Source of the DNA: Arachis hypogaea | Lineage: Eukaryota; Streptophyta; Magnoliopsida; Fabales; Fabaceae | NCBI RefSeq assembly: GCF_003086295.3 | Contig: NC_092052.1 | Coordinates: forward strand, 76,326,687-76,390,686 | DNA length: 64,000 nt | Direction of reading: 5' to 3' | Shown: one piece after another, positions 12,274-21,183 of the stretch | Layout: each line of letters starts with the position of its first letter | Numbering within the stretch: position 1 is the stretch's first letter | Program-made: the position numbers and the translations under genes | The notes under the pieces: generated by a model | What the model was told of the DNA's origin: nothing | The model's database searches: none | The model's input: only the letters and a program-made list of their open reading frames with translations

Positions 12274-12371
12274 ATTGGGATGAACTTCGACTCTACTAGA
12301 TCGGAATCATCAATTATTCACGTTTTCCCTTTCAATTCTGAGAAAAAACAGGCGGAGTTGTAGTACAAACG
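12274..12371 (+). pseudogene. ACA: ACA exon d, frameshifted
   Basis: Reads IGMNFDSTRSESSIIHVFPF then NSEKK, then loses frame and meets TAG at 12361-12363. From 12354 another frame gives GVVVQT, matching the family's GGVAVQ. The exon is 98 bases where 99 would keep phase, so one base is missing near 12349-12353. Acceptor ATCAG, donor GTATTC. Confidence 0.88.
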
Positions 12372-12739
12372 GTATTCTCTCATAGACAGTTTAAGCTATT
12401 GCTGCTGTATCTTCTTTGTAATGTGGATTTCTATTTTTAATTGCTTCAGTTCGATCACTATTTTGTGCCTGTGTTGTCCGTGTTTCATTCACATCTATGA
12501 ACACTAACAAGTAACTCCAATGTCATATTAAATATTAATAACTGTCAACTCACTCTTAAATCTGAATTAAACACTGATATGTCCGTTTCACTTTCAAGTT
12601 GTGAGATTATCTACATACCCAGTAAAGTATGCAAGTTGACTGGAACATCATCACAATATGCTTGTACTGCATAATGATGTAATCATCTGTTTTATCATAT
12701 CGTGCACCTTAAATAAGCAAATTTTATCTCTGTATGCAG

Positions 12740-12829
12740 GCTGACTCTGAAGTTCACATACACTGGAAAGGTGCTGCTGAGATTGTCCTAGCCTGCTATA
12801 CACGGTACATTGATGCAAATGACCTGTTG
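12740..12829 (+). pseudogene. ACA: ACA exon e: KGAAE nucleotide-binding motif
   Basis: 30 codons, ADSEVHIHWKGAAEIVLACY then TRYIDANDLL. KGAAE is the ATP-binding N-domain motif. The donor is taken at GTATCT (12830). In intact pumps several more residues (about LVxMDEDK) follow before FRKAIED, so a short piece seems to be lost at this exon end or at the start of the next. The exact 3' border is therefore uncertain. Confidence 0.85.
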
Positions 12830-12923
12830 GTATCTGTGCTTTCATAAAGGCATTCTTCTGTTTTTTGTTTGTTTGTTTTCACTTTCTTTTCCTGTTTGGA
12901 AATAATCTCAGCCAAGGCGTATT

Positions 12924-12926
<3 letters not shown>

Positions 12927-13010
<84 letters not shown>
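12927..13010 (+). repeat. (CT)42 microsatellite in intron
   Basis: 84 uninterrupted bases of CT inside the intron 12830-13138. The two open reading frames of repeated Leu-Ser across it are low-complexity artefacts. Confidence 0.98.
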
Positions 13011-13015
<5 letters not shown>

Positions 13016-13138
13016 TCACTGGACTGTGTCAACCTATTTTACAAAGCAAATAAATGTAGTTTGGATGATTCAACCTTTAGTAGTTCACTTGCTTGATCTG
13101 TAGAAAGTCCTAGATAGTGAAATTTTCCTGGGTTGCAG

Positions 13139-13309
13139 ATGGTATCTTTCAGAAAAGCTATTGAAGACATGGCTGCCGAGAGTTTACGTTGTGTTGCCAT
13201 TGCATATAGAACATTTGAAAAGGAGAATGTTCCAGCCACTGAAGAAGAACGGGCTCACTGGTCTTTACCAGAAGATAATCTTGTTTTGTTAGCTATTGTT
13301 GGTCTGAAG
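13139..13309 (+). pseudogene. ACA: ACA exon f: SLRCVAIAYRTFE
   Basis: 57 intact codons from MVSFRKAIEDMAAESLRCVA through LPEDNLVLLAIVGLK. The downstream boundary is AAG|GCAAGT, a GC-AG intron donor that matches the known strong GC-donor consensus. The next exon begins DPCRPGVK exactly as expected, which supports that donor. Confidence 0.92.
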
Positions 13310-13666
13310 GCAAGTATTTTCCTCTGAATACATGTCTATCATTGTCATTGATGTTTATAATGTATTAATATTTTCTTGTGCTTTTGTTTTTCTCTAATTT
13401 AAAATTTATTGTGTTTTGCACACTCATTCCTAGCTGCCAATCTCATCTGTTTGCTTAATTGCAAGTGGTTGGGACTTGGGACTCTGCAGGGATTATAGTT
13501 TTGTTAATTTAATTTACCGTCCATGACAATATCTTGTAAGTGGATTCTGTGCATTTGGATTTAACACGGGAATCATTGATAAACTCTAACATATGATAGC
13601 ATTTGACTCTAGGATACGCTTCTGCTGGTTATATATCTGATTCTTAATCTCATATTTGACATGCAG

Positions 13667-13726
13667 GATCCTTGTCGACCTGGAGTCAAAGATTCAGTGG
13701 AGCTTTGCCAAAAATCTGGGGTTAAG
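13667..13726 (+). pseudogene. ACA: ACA exon g: DPCRPGVK
   Basis: 20 intact codons, DPCRPGVKDSVELCQKSGVK, between acceptor ATGCAG and donor GTACTT. This DP(C/L)RPGV segment links the N- and P-domains in P2 ATPases. Confidence 0.93.
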
Positions 13727-14226
13727 GTACTTATTTTCAATTATCCTCAATAGAATTGTTAAATTACCGTGTCCATTGTATTCTTGGAGGTGATGCGATG
13801 GAAGCTCATTACAGAAAGCAGAATATGCATGGTGGCCATGTTAGCAGTTGTAAAATATGCTACAAGACTATAATAATAAAAATAAGAAAAATTCAATCCA
13901 GCTACTTTCATTGTCAGTGATTTCATGTGATTATAACTGATGCCAAAGAAGCACTGACTCGGTGCGTCTAGAGACAGATGCATTGCATGTAGGTGGAATA
14001 ACATACGGAGTGCTGAATTACGCCCTGGTCTATGGACTTAAATTTTTCTTTATTTTCAAACGTGTTTATTGCTTTCAAATTTGATGGCTTAAAGATTAGC
14101 AAGACCAACATTAATAACTTCGTTTGATGATAATGAAATACAATGGTGCTTTCCATATCCAGTTTCTACATTCTATAAATAATCCTTTTCTGCCCCTTTC
14201 TTTTTTTTTGTTTCGATTAATTCTAG
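13727..14226 (+). other. Intron between DPCRPGVK and MVTGDN exons
   Basis: 500 bases, AT-rich, donor GTACTT and acceptor TTCTAG preceded by a T-rich tract. Nothing else recognisable. The minus-strand open frames of 60-80 codons here are chance. Confidence 0.8.
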
Positions 14227-14391
14227 GTAAAAATGGTCACTGGTGACAATGTCAAAACTGCAAAAGCAATTGCTGTGGAGTGTGGAATACTTAATTCCCT
14301 TGCTGAAGCTACAGAGCCAATCATCATTGAAGGAAAAACTTTTCGTGCCATGACAGATGCACAGAGAGATGAAATAGCTGAAGCAATATTA
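14227..14391 (+). pseudogene. ACA: ACA exon h: MVTGDN
   Basis: 55 intact codons, starting VKMVTGDNVKTAKAIAVECG and ending RDEIAEAIL. MVTGD is the conserved P-domain signature. Acceptor TTCTAG, donor GTAAGA. Confidence 0.94.
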
Positions 14392-14479
14392 GTAAGAATC
14401 CTGACAACAATATTTTCAGGCTCTTAAGAAAGAGGTATTTTTCGTGGTGAATGATATTTATTGGCAATATGATTACTAG

Positions 14480-14593
14480 GTTATGGGGTCATCTCCTAAT
14501 GACAAATTATTGCTTGTGCAAGCATTGAGGAGGAAGGGACATGTTGTGGCTGTAACTGGGGATGGAACAAATGATGCTCCTGCACTACATGAG
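14480..14593 (+). pseudogene. ACA: ACA exon i: [13 protein letters not shown] hinge
   Basis: 38 codons, [20 protein letters not shown] then [18 protein letters not shown], with the Mg2+-coordinating hinge intact. Intact relatives read VM(G/A)RSSPNDK. The Arg is absent here, an in-frame loss of three bases near 14486-14488. Confidence 0.93.
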
Positions 14594-14907
14594 GTCTGGC
14601 TACTACTACACTACTACTATCTTCTTTTTTGTGCTAGTGATTGTGTTGTTTTCTCAAATTTTAAGTACCACAACAATCTTTATCGATGTCAATACTTGTA
14701 ATTGTATATTGAACACCATGAGAGTTTGTTTACCCCTGGTATACCTGTCTTGTTTTCCTGTTTGTGTAATCACGTGATAACAAGTCCCTAGGTTTATTCG
14801 ATGTATGAATCTACTATCTCTTGATCATAGAATTTTCTGTTCTAATGAATTGAACTATTTCTTTCTTTTTTCCCTTTTTAATTTATTTCTATACTTTCTG
14901 AATATAG

Positions 14908-15003
14908 GCTGATATAGGTCTTGCAATGGGTATTCAAGGAACTGAAGTTGCAAAAGAAAGCTCTGATATTATTTTGGATGGCAATTTTGCTTCAGTTGTA
15001 AAG
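14908..15003 (+). pseudogene. ACA: ACA exon j: ADIGLAMGI
   Basis: 32 codons, [20 protein letters not shown] then [12 protein letters not shown]. The family consensus is SDIIILDDNFASVVK: one Ile is missing and the second Asp is Gly. Donor GTTGGA is poor. Confidence 0.92.
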
Positions 15004-15366
15004 GTTGGACCTATTTCTTTTCGATTTGAGAGATCTAGTTTGTTCTTAAATTATCTTAAAAAATGATGCATCTTTTATGGTTGGTATTTACATCTTAAAA
15101 AATAATTTTATTTCTGGCATTACTAGATGGGTATTTAGGTAGTTAGTCAATATGCCAACCAATGAAAGGTTTGTATATAATTGAACTGCACCGTTTTGGA
15201 TTGCTTTTGTGTAGTGTTTTGCAAGCTGAACATGAATTTGATATTTTTAGCATACCTCTTATATCTTTCAAAATCTATGCGCTTGCAGGTCTGCTGTCTC
15301 CCTGTGTTTTGTTCTCTGGCTTTGCCCCTCAATTTATGTTCAGCTGACTTATTGCTCTTTCTACAG
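15004..15366 (+). other. Intron-like stretch where TM5 exons are missing
   Basis: In intact pumps VVRWGRSVYANIQKFIQFQL and the rest of TM5 (about 46 residues, usually one or two exons) come between SVVK and LLWVNLIMD. I read all three forward frames across these 363 bases and find no trace of RWGRSVYANIQKF or LTVNVAAL. The exons appear deleted, not just mutated. The acceptor for the next exon (TTTCTACAG) is intact. Confidence 0.8.
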
Positions 15367-15465
15367 CTTTTGTGGATAAATCTTATCATGGATACTTTGG
15401 GAGCTAGCATTGGCAACTGATCCACCAACTGATCACCTTATGGATTGGCCTCCAGTGGGCCGAAG
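15367..15465 (+). pseudogene. ACA: ACA exon k: TM6, frameshifted
   Basis: Opens LLWINLIMDTLGA, the Ca2+-ligating TM6, then meets TGA at 15418-15420. Shifting frame after GCT gives LALATDPPTDHLMDWPPVGR, the expected continuation, so two bases (CT of GCTCTAGCA) are missing near 15406. Conserved Arg in LM(D/G)RPPVGR is Trp. Confidence 0.92.
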
Positions 15466-15917
15466 GTCGGAACTTCAGTTTCTCTAATTGTGCCTTTTTC
15501 TTTGGATCATGACATTTTCTTGCTATGTTTTTCTAGTGTTACAGCACCTGAAGAATTGGATGAATGTCATAAAATTTTGTTCCTTGTAGATGCATTTTTG
15601 AATGATGCACCCAACAATAAAGAAAGAAATTTAATTGAAAGTGTGAATAGTGCAGCTCTATTATTAAATCTAAAGATTTTGGTTATTTCAATAGAAGAGA
15701 GAAATTTTAAGTGCAATGAATAATAGTCATACCCCTCGAAAACAAAATTGTTGCCAACAGTCCTAAACAGCATATTGAAGGCTGCATTTATTTTGTATTT
15801 ACATTATCGATATTGGTCCTATTTTCATTTGCAGCTTTATTATCCAAGCGATATATGCAGTGCCTATGCGCTTCAATGGTTTTTTTGACATGGAGTTTTG
15901 TCTTGTATCCTTTTCAG
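15466..15917 (+). other. Intron between TM6 and TM7 exons
   Basis: 452 bases of AT-rich intron with acceptor TTTTCAG. An open frame of 92 codons at 15445-15723 overlaps the exon end and intron in a wrong frame and resembles nothing I know. No other feature seen. Confidence 0.75.
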
Positions 15918-15963
15918 AGAACCTCTCATAACAAATATTATGTGGAGAAATTTGCTGATACAG
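15918..15963 (+). pseudogene. ACA: ACA exon l: EPLITNIMWRNLLIQ
   Basis: 46 bases: one base completing Arg with the AG left by the previous exon, then 15 codons EPLITNIMWRNLLIQ (start of TM7). The downstream boundary CAG|GCGAGT is a second GC donor. The next exon resumes AMYQVSVLL in phase. Confidence 0.92.
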
Positions 15964-16118
15964 GCGAGTTTTGTTTCTCATTTCTCAGTTAACTGCTTGT
16001 CATTGTAGTCTGCAAGGATTATTTACCTATTGGTTTATGATGTCCTGCATTTCAATTACCGTTGTTATGCTATACTCTTCTGTAAACTGAATTGCCGATT
16101 ATGATTTGAACTCTTCAG

Positions 16119-16253
16119 GCAATGTACCAAGTATCTGTGTTGCTTGTTCTGAATTTCCGAAGTAGGAGCATACTGGGTCTGACACATGACAAAAATGATC
16201 ATGCAATTAAAGTGAAAAACACTCTGATCTTCAATGCATTTGTTCTGTCTCAA
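16119..16253 (+). pseudogene. ACA: ACA exon m: TM7-TM8
   Basis: 45 intact codons: AMYQVSVLLVLNFRSRSILG, a short loop, then VKNTLIFNAFVLSQ. Intact relatives read NFRG and FVLCQ or FVICQ, so Gly and Cys are both Ser. Acceptor CTTCAG, donor GTAAGT. Confidence 0.93.
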
Positions 16254-16613
16254 GTAAGTTGTCTTTAGTCCATTTGCATTTTAAATGGTAAAGTTGTGTG
16301 TTGGAAGAATTACCAATGTTAGTTTCCTTATCTTTTTATGCATGTTCTATAATAGTATTGGTGGTTGTGCTGTAATGGTGATTGCTAATTTCCAATAGGT
16401 GCTAATTGTATCTAGAAAACCAAAGCCTATTGCAATTTTCCTGAGATGTCTTGCTACTCACTCTTATTTACATTACTGCTAAATCCTTGTGATGCGTTAG
16501 TGGTTGGCAATGCATGCCCAGTTCATGCACCATATATTCGTTGTCATTTTGGTAGCTTTGCTGTAGTGTGCTCATCTTATTTCAATTCTAAAAAAATGTG
16601 TTCAAAACTGCAG
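16254..16613 (+). other. Intron between TM8 and FNEFNARKPDE exons
   Basis: 360 bases, donor GTAAGT and acceptor AACTGCAG, no further recognisable content. The 88-codon open frame at 16446-16712 runs through the intron into the next exon in a non-coding frame. Confidence 0.8.
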
Positions 16614-16696
16614 ATCTTTAATGAGTTCAATGCACGAAAGCCAGATGAGTTTAACATATTCAGTGGAGTCACGAAAAACTACCTGTTGTGCTTCAG
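16614..16696 (+). pseudogene. ACA: ACA exon n: FNEFNARKPDE, internal deletion
   Basis: IFNEFNARKPDEFNIFSGVT then KNYL. After CTGTT at 16683-16687 the sequence jumps to GTGCTTCAG, the codons for VLQ at the end of TM9. About 25 bases (the MGIIxITL segment) are missing, which also shifts frame. Donor GTTTGT. Confidence 0.88.
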
Positions 16697-16777
16697 GTTT
16701 GTCTTATTTTAACTCCTCGTTATTTGTCTCTCGTATGAAATATTTTCAAGGTCACCCTAAAATTGCTTTGTGTTTAG

Positions 16778-16869
16778 ATCATCATCATCGAATTCCTCGG
16801 CAAGTTCACTTCAACAGTCAGGCTTAATTGGAAGCAGTGGCTGATCTCTGTCATCATTGGGTTCATAAG
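16778..16869 (+). pseudogene. ACA: ACA exon o: TM9 end to TM10, last surviving exon
   Basis: IIIIEFLGKFTSTVRLNWKQ then WLISVIIGFI plus AG, donor GTCAGT. In intact pumps the next exon completes Ser and gives WPLAxxGKLIPVP and the C-terminus. It is not found before the telomere-like array begins. Confidence 0.92.
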
Positions 16870-17000
16870 GTCAGTTGATCATCTGCACTAGATCCGCGAG
16901 TGTATTTTTCTCTTTGCTTGTAGTTTTGATCCGTCCCTACTTATAACTAGAAATTGCCTAAACCCTATTAGCTATATTCAAGTTATTCTAAGCAAGTGGT
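16870..17000. other. Transition from ATPase intron to telomere-like array
   Basis: About 130 bases of unremarkable AT-rich sequence, presumably the start of the last intron, grade into the repeat. The first telomere-like word (CCTAAACCCTA) is at about 16958, followed by about 60 bases of unique sequence, and continuous repeat starts near 17020. The exact break cannot be fixed by eye. Confidence 0.6.
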
Positions 17001-19024
17001 GAAAGGAGCTTAGCAACTTAGAATACCATAAAAATCCTAGAAAATTTTAAAAAACTCTAAAAAAGCTTAAACACTCTAAAAAATCCTAAAAAACTCTAAA
17101 AATCTTAGAAGATCCTAAACCCTAAACCCTAAAAAATTCTAGAACCATAAAAAACGTAGAAAACTCTAAAAACCCCTAAAAACAAAAAAAAAACCCTGAA
17201 AAACACTAGAAAATCTTAAAAACCCTAGAAAAGCATAAAAATTCTAAAAAATCCTAGAAAAATCCTAAAAAACTCTAGAAAATCTTAGAAATCCCTAAAA
17301 AACCCTACCCTTAAAACCCAAAAAAAAAAAATCCTAAAAACGTTAGAAATCCCTAAAATACCTAGAAAACCATAAAAAATCATAAAACTCTAGAAAATCC
17401 TAAAAAACCATAAAAATCCGTAAAAACCCTAGAAAACCCTAAAAATCCTAAAAAACCCTAAAAAACCCTAGAACCATAAAAAAACCCTAAAAATCCTAGA
17501 AAATAAAAAAAAATCCTAGAAAACTTTAAAAAACTCTAGAAAACCCTAAAAGCTCTAGAAAAGCATAAAAATCCTAAAAAACTTAAAAAAAAACTCTAGA
17601 AAGCACAAGAAAACCCTAAAAACCCTAGAAAACCATAAAAACACAAAAAATCCTAAAAAACCCTGAAAACCCCTAAAAAACTCTAAAAAATCCTAAGAAC
17701 CTTAGAAAACCCGAAAAAATCCTAGAAAACAATAAAATTCCTAGAAAACCCTAAAAAATCATAAAAACCCCTAGAAAACCTTAAAAACCATAAAAAACAC
17801 CCTAAAAATCCTAAAAATTTCCTAAAAAGGTAGAAAACCCTAAAAACCCCGAAAAACAAAAAAAAATCCTGAAAAACACTAGAAAACTCTAAAAAATCCT
17901 AGACCCCCTAGAAAATCCTAAAAAACCCTAAAAATCCAAGAAAACCTTAAAAACCCTAAAAACCGTAGAAAACCCTAAAAACTGTAAAAATTCTAGAAAA
18001 CCATAAAATACCGTAAAAACCCTAGAAAACCCTAAAAAATACTAAAATCCCTAGAAAACCATAAAAATCCTAGAAAACTTTAAAAAACTCTAGAAAATCC
18101 TAAAAAACCCTAAAAATTCTAGAAAACCCTAAAAAAACCCAAAAAATTGTAGAAAATGAAAACAAAAAAAATTCCAGAAAATTTTAAAAAACTCTAGAAA
18201 AGCCTAGAAAACCCTAAAAATCTTAAAAACCCAGAATACCCTAAAAAATCCTAAAAGCCCTAGAAAAGCTAAATATCCTAGAAAACGTTAAAAAAGTCTA
18301 GAAAACACAAGAAAACCCTAAAAATCCTAAAAAATCATAAAAATTCCTAAAAACCCAAAAAATCCTAAAAAACCCTGAAAAATCCTGAAAAACCCTAGAA
18401 AACTCTAAAAACCCTGGAAAATCCTAAAAAACCCTAAAAACTGTAAAAATCCTAAAAAACCCTAAAAACCCCTAAAAAACTCTCAAAAACCTAGAAAACA
18501 ATAAAATTCCTAGAAAATTTTAAAAAACCGTAGAAAACCCTAGATAATCCTAAAAAATCCTAAAAATCTTAAGAAACACCTAAAAAACATAGAAAACCCT
18601 AAAACACCTAGAAAACCCATAAAAATCCTAGAAAACTTAAAAAATCTATAAAATCCCTAAAAAATCCTAAAACCCCTAAAAACCCTAAAGAACCCTAGAA
18701 AATCCTAAAATACTCTAGAAAATCTTAGAAATCCCTAAAAATCCATAAAAACCTTAGAAAACCCTAAAAACCCAAAAAAATCCTAAAAATGTTAGAAATC
18801 TCTAAAAAACCATAAAAATTCTAAAACAACCCTAAAATCCCTAGAAAACCATAAAAAACTGAAAAAAATCCTAGAAAACCCTAAAAACCTAAAAGACCTA
18901 AAATACCCCCAAAAAACCCAAAAAACTCTAAAATACCCCCAAAAACCCTAAAAACTGTAGAAAATCTTAAAAACCCTAGAAAACCATAAAAACACTAAAA
19001 ATCCCAGAATACCCTAAAAATCAG
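17000..19024 (-). repeat. Telomere-like block, C-strand
   Basis: CCCTAAAAA and CCCTAGAAAA words on the + strand. A short perfect heptamer run, CCTAAACCCTAAACCCTAAA, lies at 17113-17132. I did not find a partner for this block elsewhere in the window. Confidence 0.85.
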
Positions 19025-20670
19025 AGAATTTTTTAGGGTTTTCTAGGTTTTTTATGATTTTTTAGAGTTTTCTAGGGTTTCTTAGGATTTTTTAGGGTTT
19101 TAGGGGTTTTCTAGGGTTTTAGGGTTTTCCAGGGTTTTTAGGGTTTTTTAGGGTAATCTAAGGTTTTTAGGGTTTTTTTTATGGTTTTCTAGGATTTTTA
19201 GGGTTCTTTTAGGGTTTTTAGGGTTTTCTAGAATCTTTAGTGTTTTTTTAGGGTTTTTTAGGATTTTCTAGGTTATTCAAGGGTTTTCAAGGTTTTTTAG
19301 AGTTTTCTAGGGTTTTTTAGAGTTTTCTAGTGTTTTCCAGAGATTTTTAAAGTCCTCTAGGATTTTTATGGTTTTCTAGGACTTTTATAAATTTTTAGGG
19401 TTTTTTTAGAGTTTTCTAGGGTTTTTATGATTTTTTAGAGTTTTCTAGGATATTTCAGGGTTTTTTTGGGTTTTTATTTTGGTTTTCTAGGGTTTTTTAG
19501 GATTTTCTAAAGTTTTCTAGGGTTTTTTAGGGTTTTTCAAAGTTTTCTAGGGTTTTTATGGTTTTGTAGGGCCTTTTAGGATTTCTAGTGTTTCCGGGTT
19601 TTCTAGGGTTTTTAGGGTTTTTTTAGAATTTTTTAGGGTTTTATAGGGTTTTTTTATTTTTTAGGATTCTAGGGTTTTTAATGCTTTTATGGTTTTTTAG
19701 AGTTTTCTAGGATTTTCTAGATTTTTTAAAAGTTTTCTACGATTTTTATGGTTTCTAGGAATTTAGGATTTTGTAGGGTTTTCTATGGTTTTTAGGGTTT
19801 TCTAGGGTCTAGGATTTTTAAAATTTTCTAGGGTCTTTTATGGTTTTTTAGTGTTTTTTAGGTGTTCTAGGGTTTTCTAGGATTTTTTCGCGGTTTTTAG
19901 GTTTTTCTACGATATTTAGGGTTTTCTAGTAATTTTATGCTTTTCTAGGGTTTTTATGTGTTTTTATGGTGTTCTACGGTTTTTTAGGATTTCTAGGGTT
20001 TTTTTTAAGGATTTTCTATGATTTTTAGGAGTTTTTAGGGTTTTCTAGGAGTTTTATGCTTTTTTAGGGTTTTCTAGGAGTTTTATGCTTTTTTAGGGTT
20101 TTTTAGAGTTTTCTAGGGTTTTTAGGATTTTTAGAGTTTTCTAGGATTTTTCAGGATTTTTTTGGGTTTTTAGACTTTTCTAAGGTTTCTCAGGATTTTT
20201 TAGGGTTTTAGGGTTTTCCAGGGTTTTTAGGGTTATCTAGGGTTTTTTAAGGTTTTCTAAGATTTTTTAGGGTTTTCTAGAATTTTTACGGTTTTCCAGG
20301 GTTTTTAGGGTTATCTAGGGTTTTTTAAGGTTTTCTAAGATTTTTTAGGGTTTTCTAGATTTTTTAGGGTTTTCTAGGGTTTTTACGGTTTTTTAGGGTT
20401 TTCTATGATTTTTACGGGTTTTTATGCTTTTCTTGGATTTTTAGGATTTTCTAGGGTTTATAGAGTTTTATAGAGTTTTTTAGAGTTTTCTATTATTTTT
20501 GGGGTTTTCTAAGGTTTTTAGGGTTTTCTAGGATTTTTAGGATTTTCTAGAGTTTTTTAGAGGTTTCTAGGATTTTCCAGAGTTTTTTAGAGTTTTCTAG
20601 GATTTTTATGGTTTTCCAGGGTTTTTTAGGGAGTTCTAGGGTTTTTAGGGTTTTTTTTATAGTTTTCTAG
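19025..20670 (+). repeat. Telomere-like block, G-strand
   Basis: Strand switches at 19024/19025. The block is the reverse complement of 62355-64000, with shared private words such as the TAATCTAAGG and GTTATTCAAGGG variants. Confidence 0.88.
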
Positions 20671-20706
20671 AAAAAAAACCCTAAAAATTCTAGAAAACCC
20701 TAAAAA
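20671..20706 (-). repeat. Short C-strand island
   Basis: About 36 bases of CCCTAAAAATTCTAG words between two G-strand blocks, mirroring the island at about 62322-62358. With its flank it forms a short hairpin around CTAAAAATTTTAGG. Confidence 0.8.
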
Positions 20707-21183
20707 TTTTAGGGTTTAGAGTTTTCTAGAATTTTTAGGGTTTTCTAGAATCTTTAGTATTTTTCAGGGTTTTTTTAGAGTTTTCTAGGGTTTTCTTGTG
20801 TTTTTAGAGTTTTTTAGGGTTTTCTAGAATCTTTAGTGTTTTTTAGGATTTTCTCGTGTTTTTAAAAGCTTTCTAGGATTTTTATACTTTTCTAGGGTTT
20901 TTAGGATTTTGTAGAATTTTTAGGGTTTTAGGGTTTTCTAGGGATTTTTAGGATTTTTTAGGTTTTCTAGGATTTCTAGGGTTTTTTTATGGTTTTTTAG
21001 GGTTTTCTAGTGTTTTTCAGGATTTCTAGGTGCTTTAGGGTTTTAAGGGTATTCTAGGATTTTCTAGGGTTTTTAGGGTCGTTTAAGGTTTTCTAGGGCT
21101 TTCAAGATTTTTTAGAGTTTTCTAGGATTTTCTACGGTTTTTAGGTTTTTTAGTAGTTTTTCTAGGGGTTTTTGAGTTTTCTA
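20707..21183 (+). repeat. Telomere-like block, G-strand
   Basis: Inverted partner of about 61850-62320. Ends at TTTTCTAG followed by AAAAAAACCCTG. Confidence 0.85.

Larger units (their letters stand above)
10920..16869 (+). pseudogene. ACA: Truncated ACA8/9/10-type Ca2+-ATPase pseudogene
   Basis: Fifteen exons translate to the catalytic and C-terminal half of a plant P2B Ca2+ pump, which exports cytosolic Ca2+ using ATP and is released from autoinhibition by calmodulin. Visible in order: phosphorylation site CSDKTSTLT; N-domain with GSPTEKAIL and HWKGAAEIVL; DPCRPGVKDSVELC; MVTGDN; hinge [21 protein letters not shown]6 LLWINLIMDTLGA; TM7-TM10 with FNEFNARKPDE. Splice sites flank every exon and mostly preserve phase. 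Missing: everything upstream of the phosphorylation exon (calmodulin-binding N-terminus, TM1-TM4), the TM5 exons, and the last exon after GFIS. Frameshifts fall near 12349, 15406 and 16687. The invariant Gly of DKTGT is Ser. Family assignment is strong; which ACA paralogue is not settled. Satellite replaces the 5' part and telomere-like repeat follows the 3' end, so no functional pump can be encoded here. Confidence 0.93.

Noticed and set aside
12865..13096. Leu-Ser repeat proteins
   Set aside because: Pure translation of the CT microsatellite inside an intron.
15445..15723. 92-codon + strand open frame after TM6 exon
   Set aside because: Overlaps the exon end out of frame and runs through the intron; no family resemblance.
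10920..16869. Functional short ATPase isoform through alternative splicing
   Set aside because: Three frameshifted exons, no TM1-TM5, no start context and no C-terminal exon make a working pump implausible.
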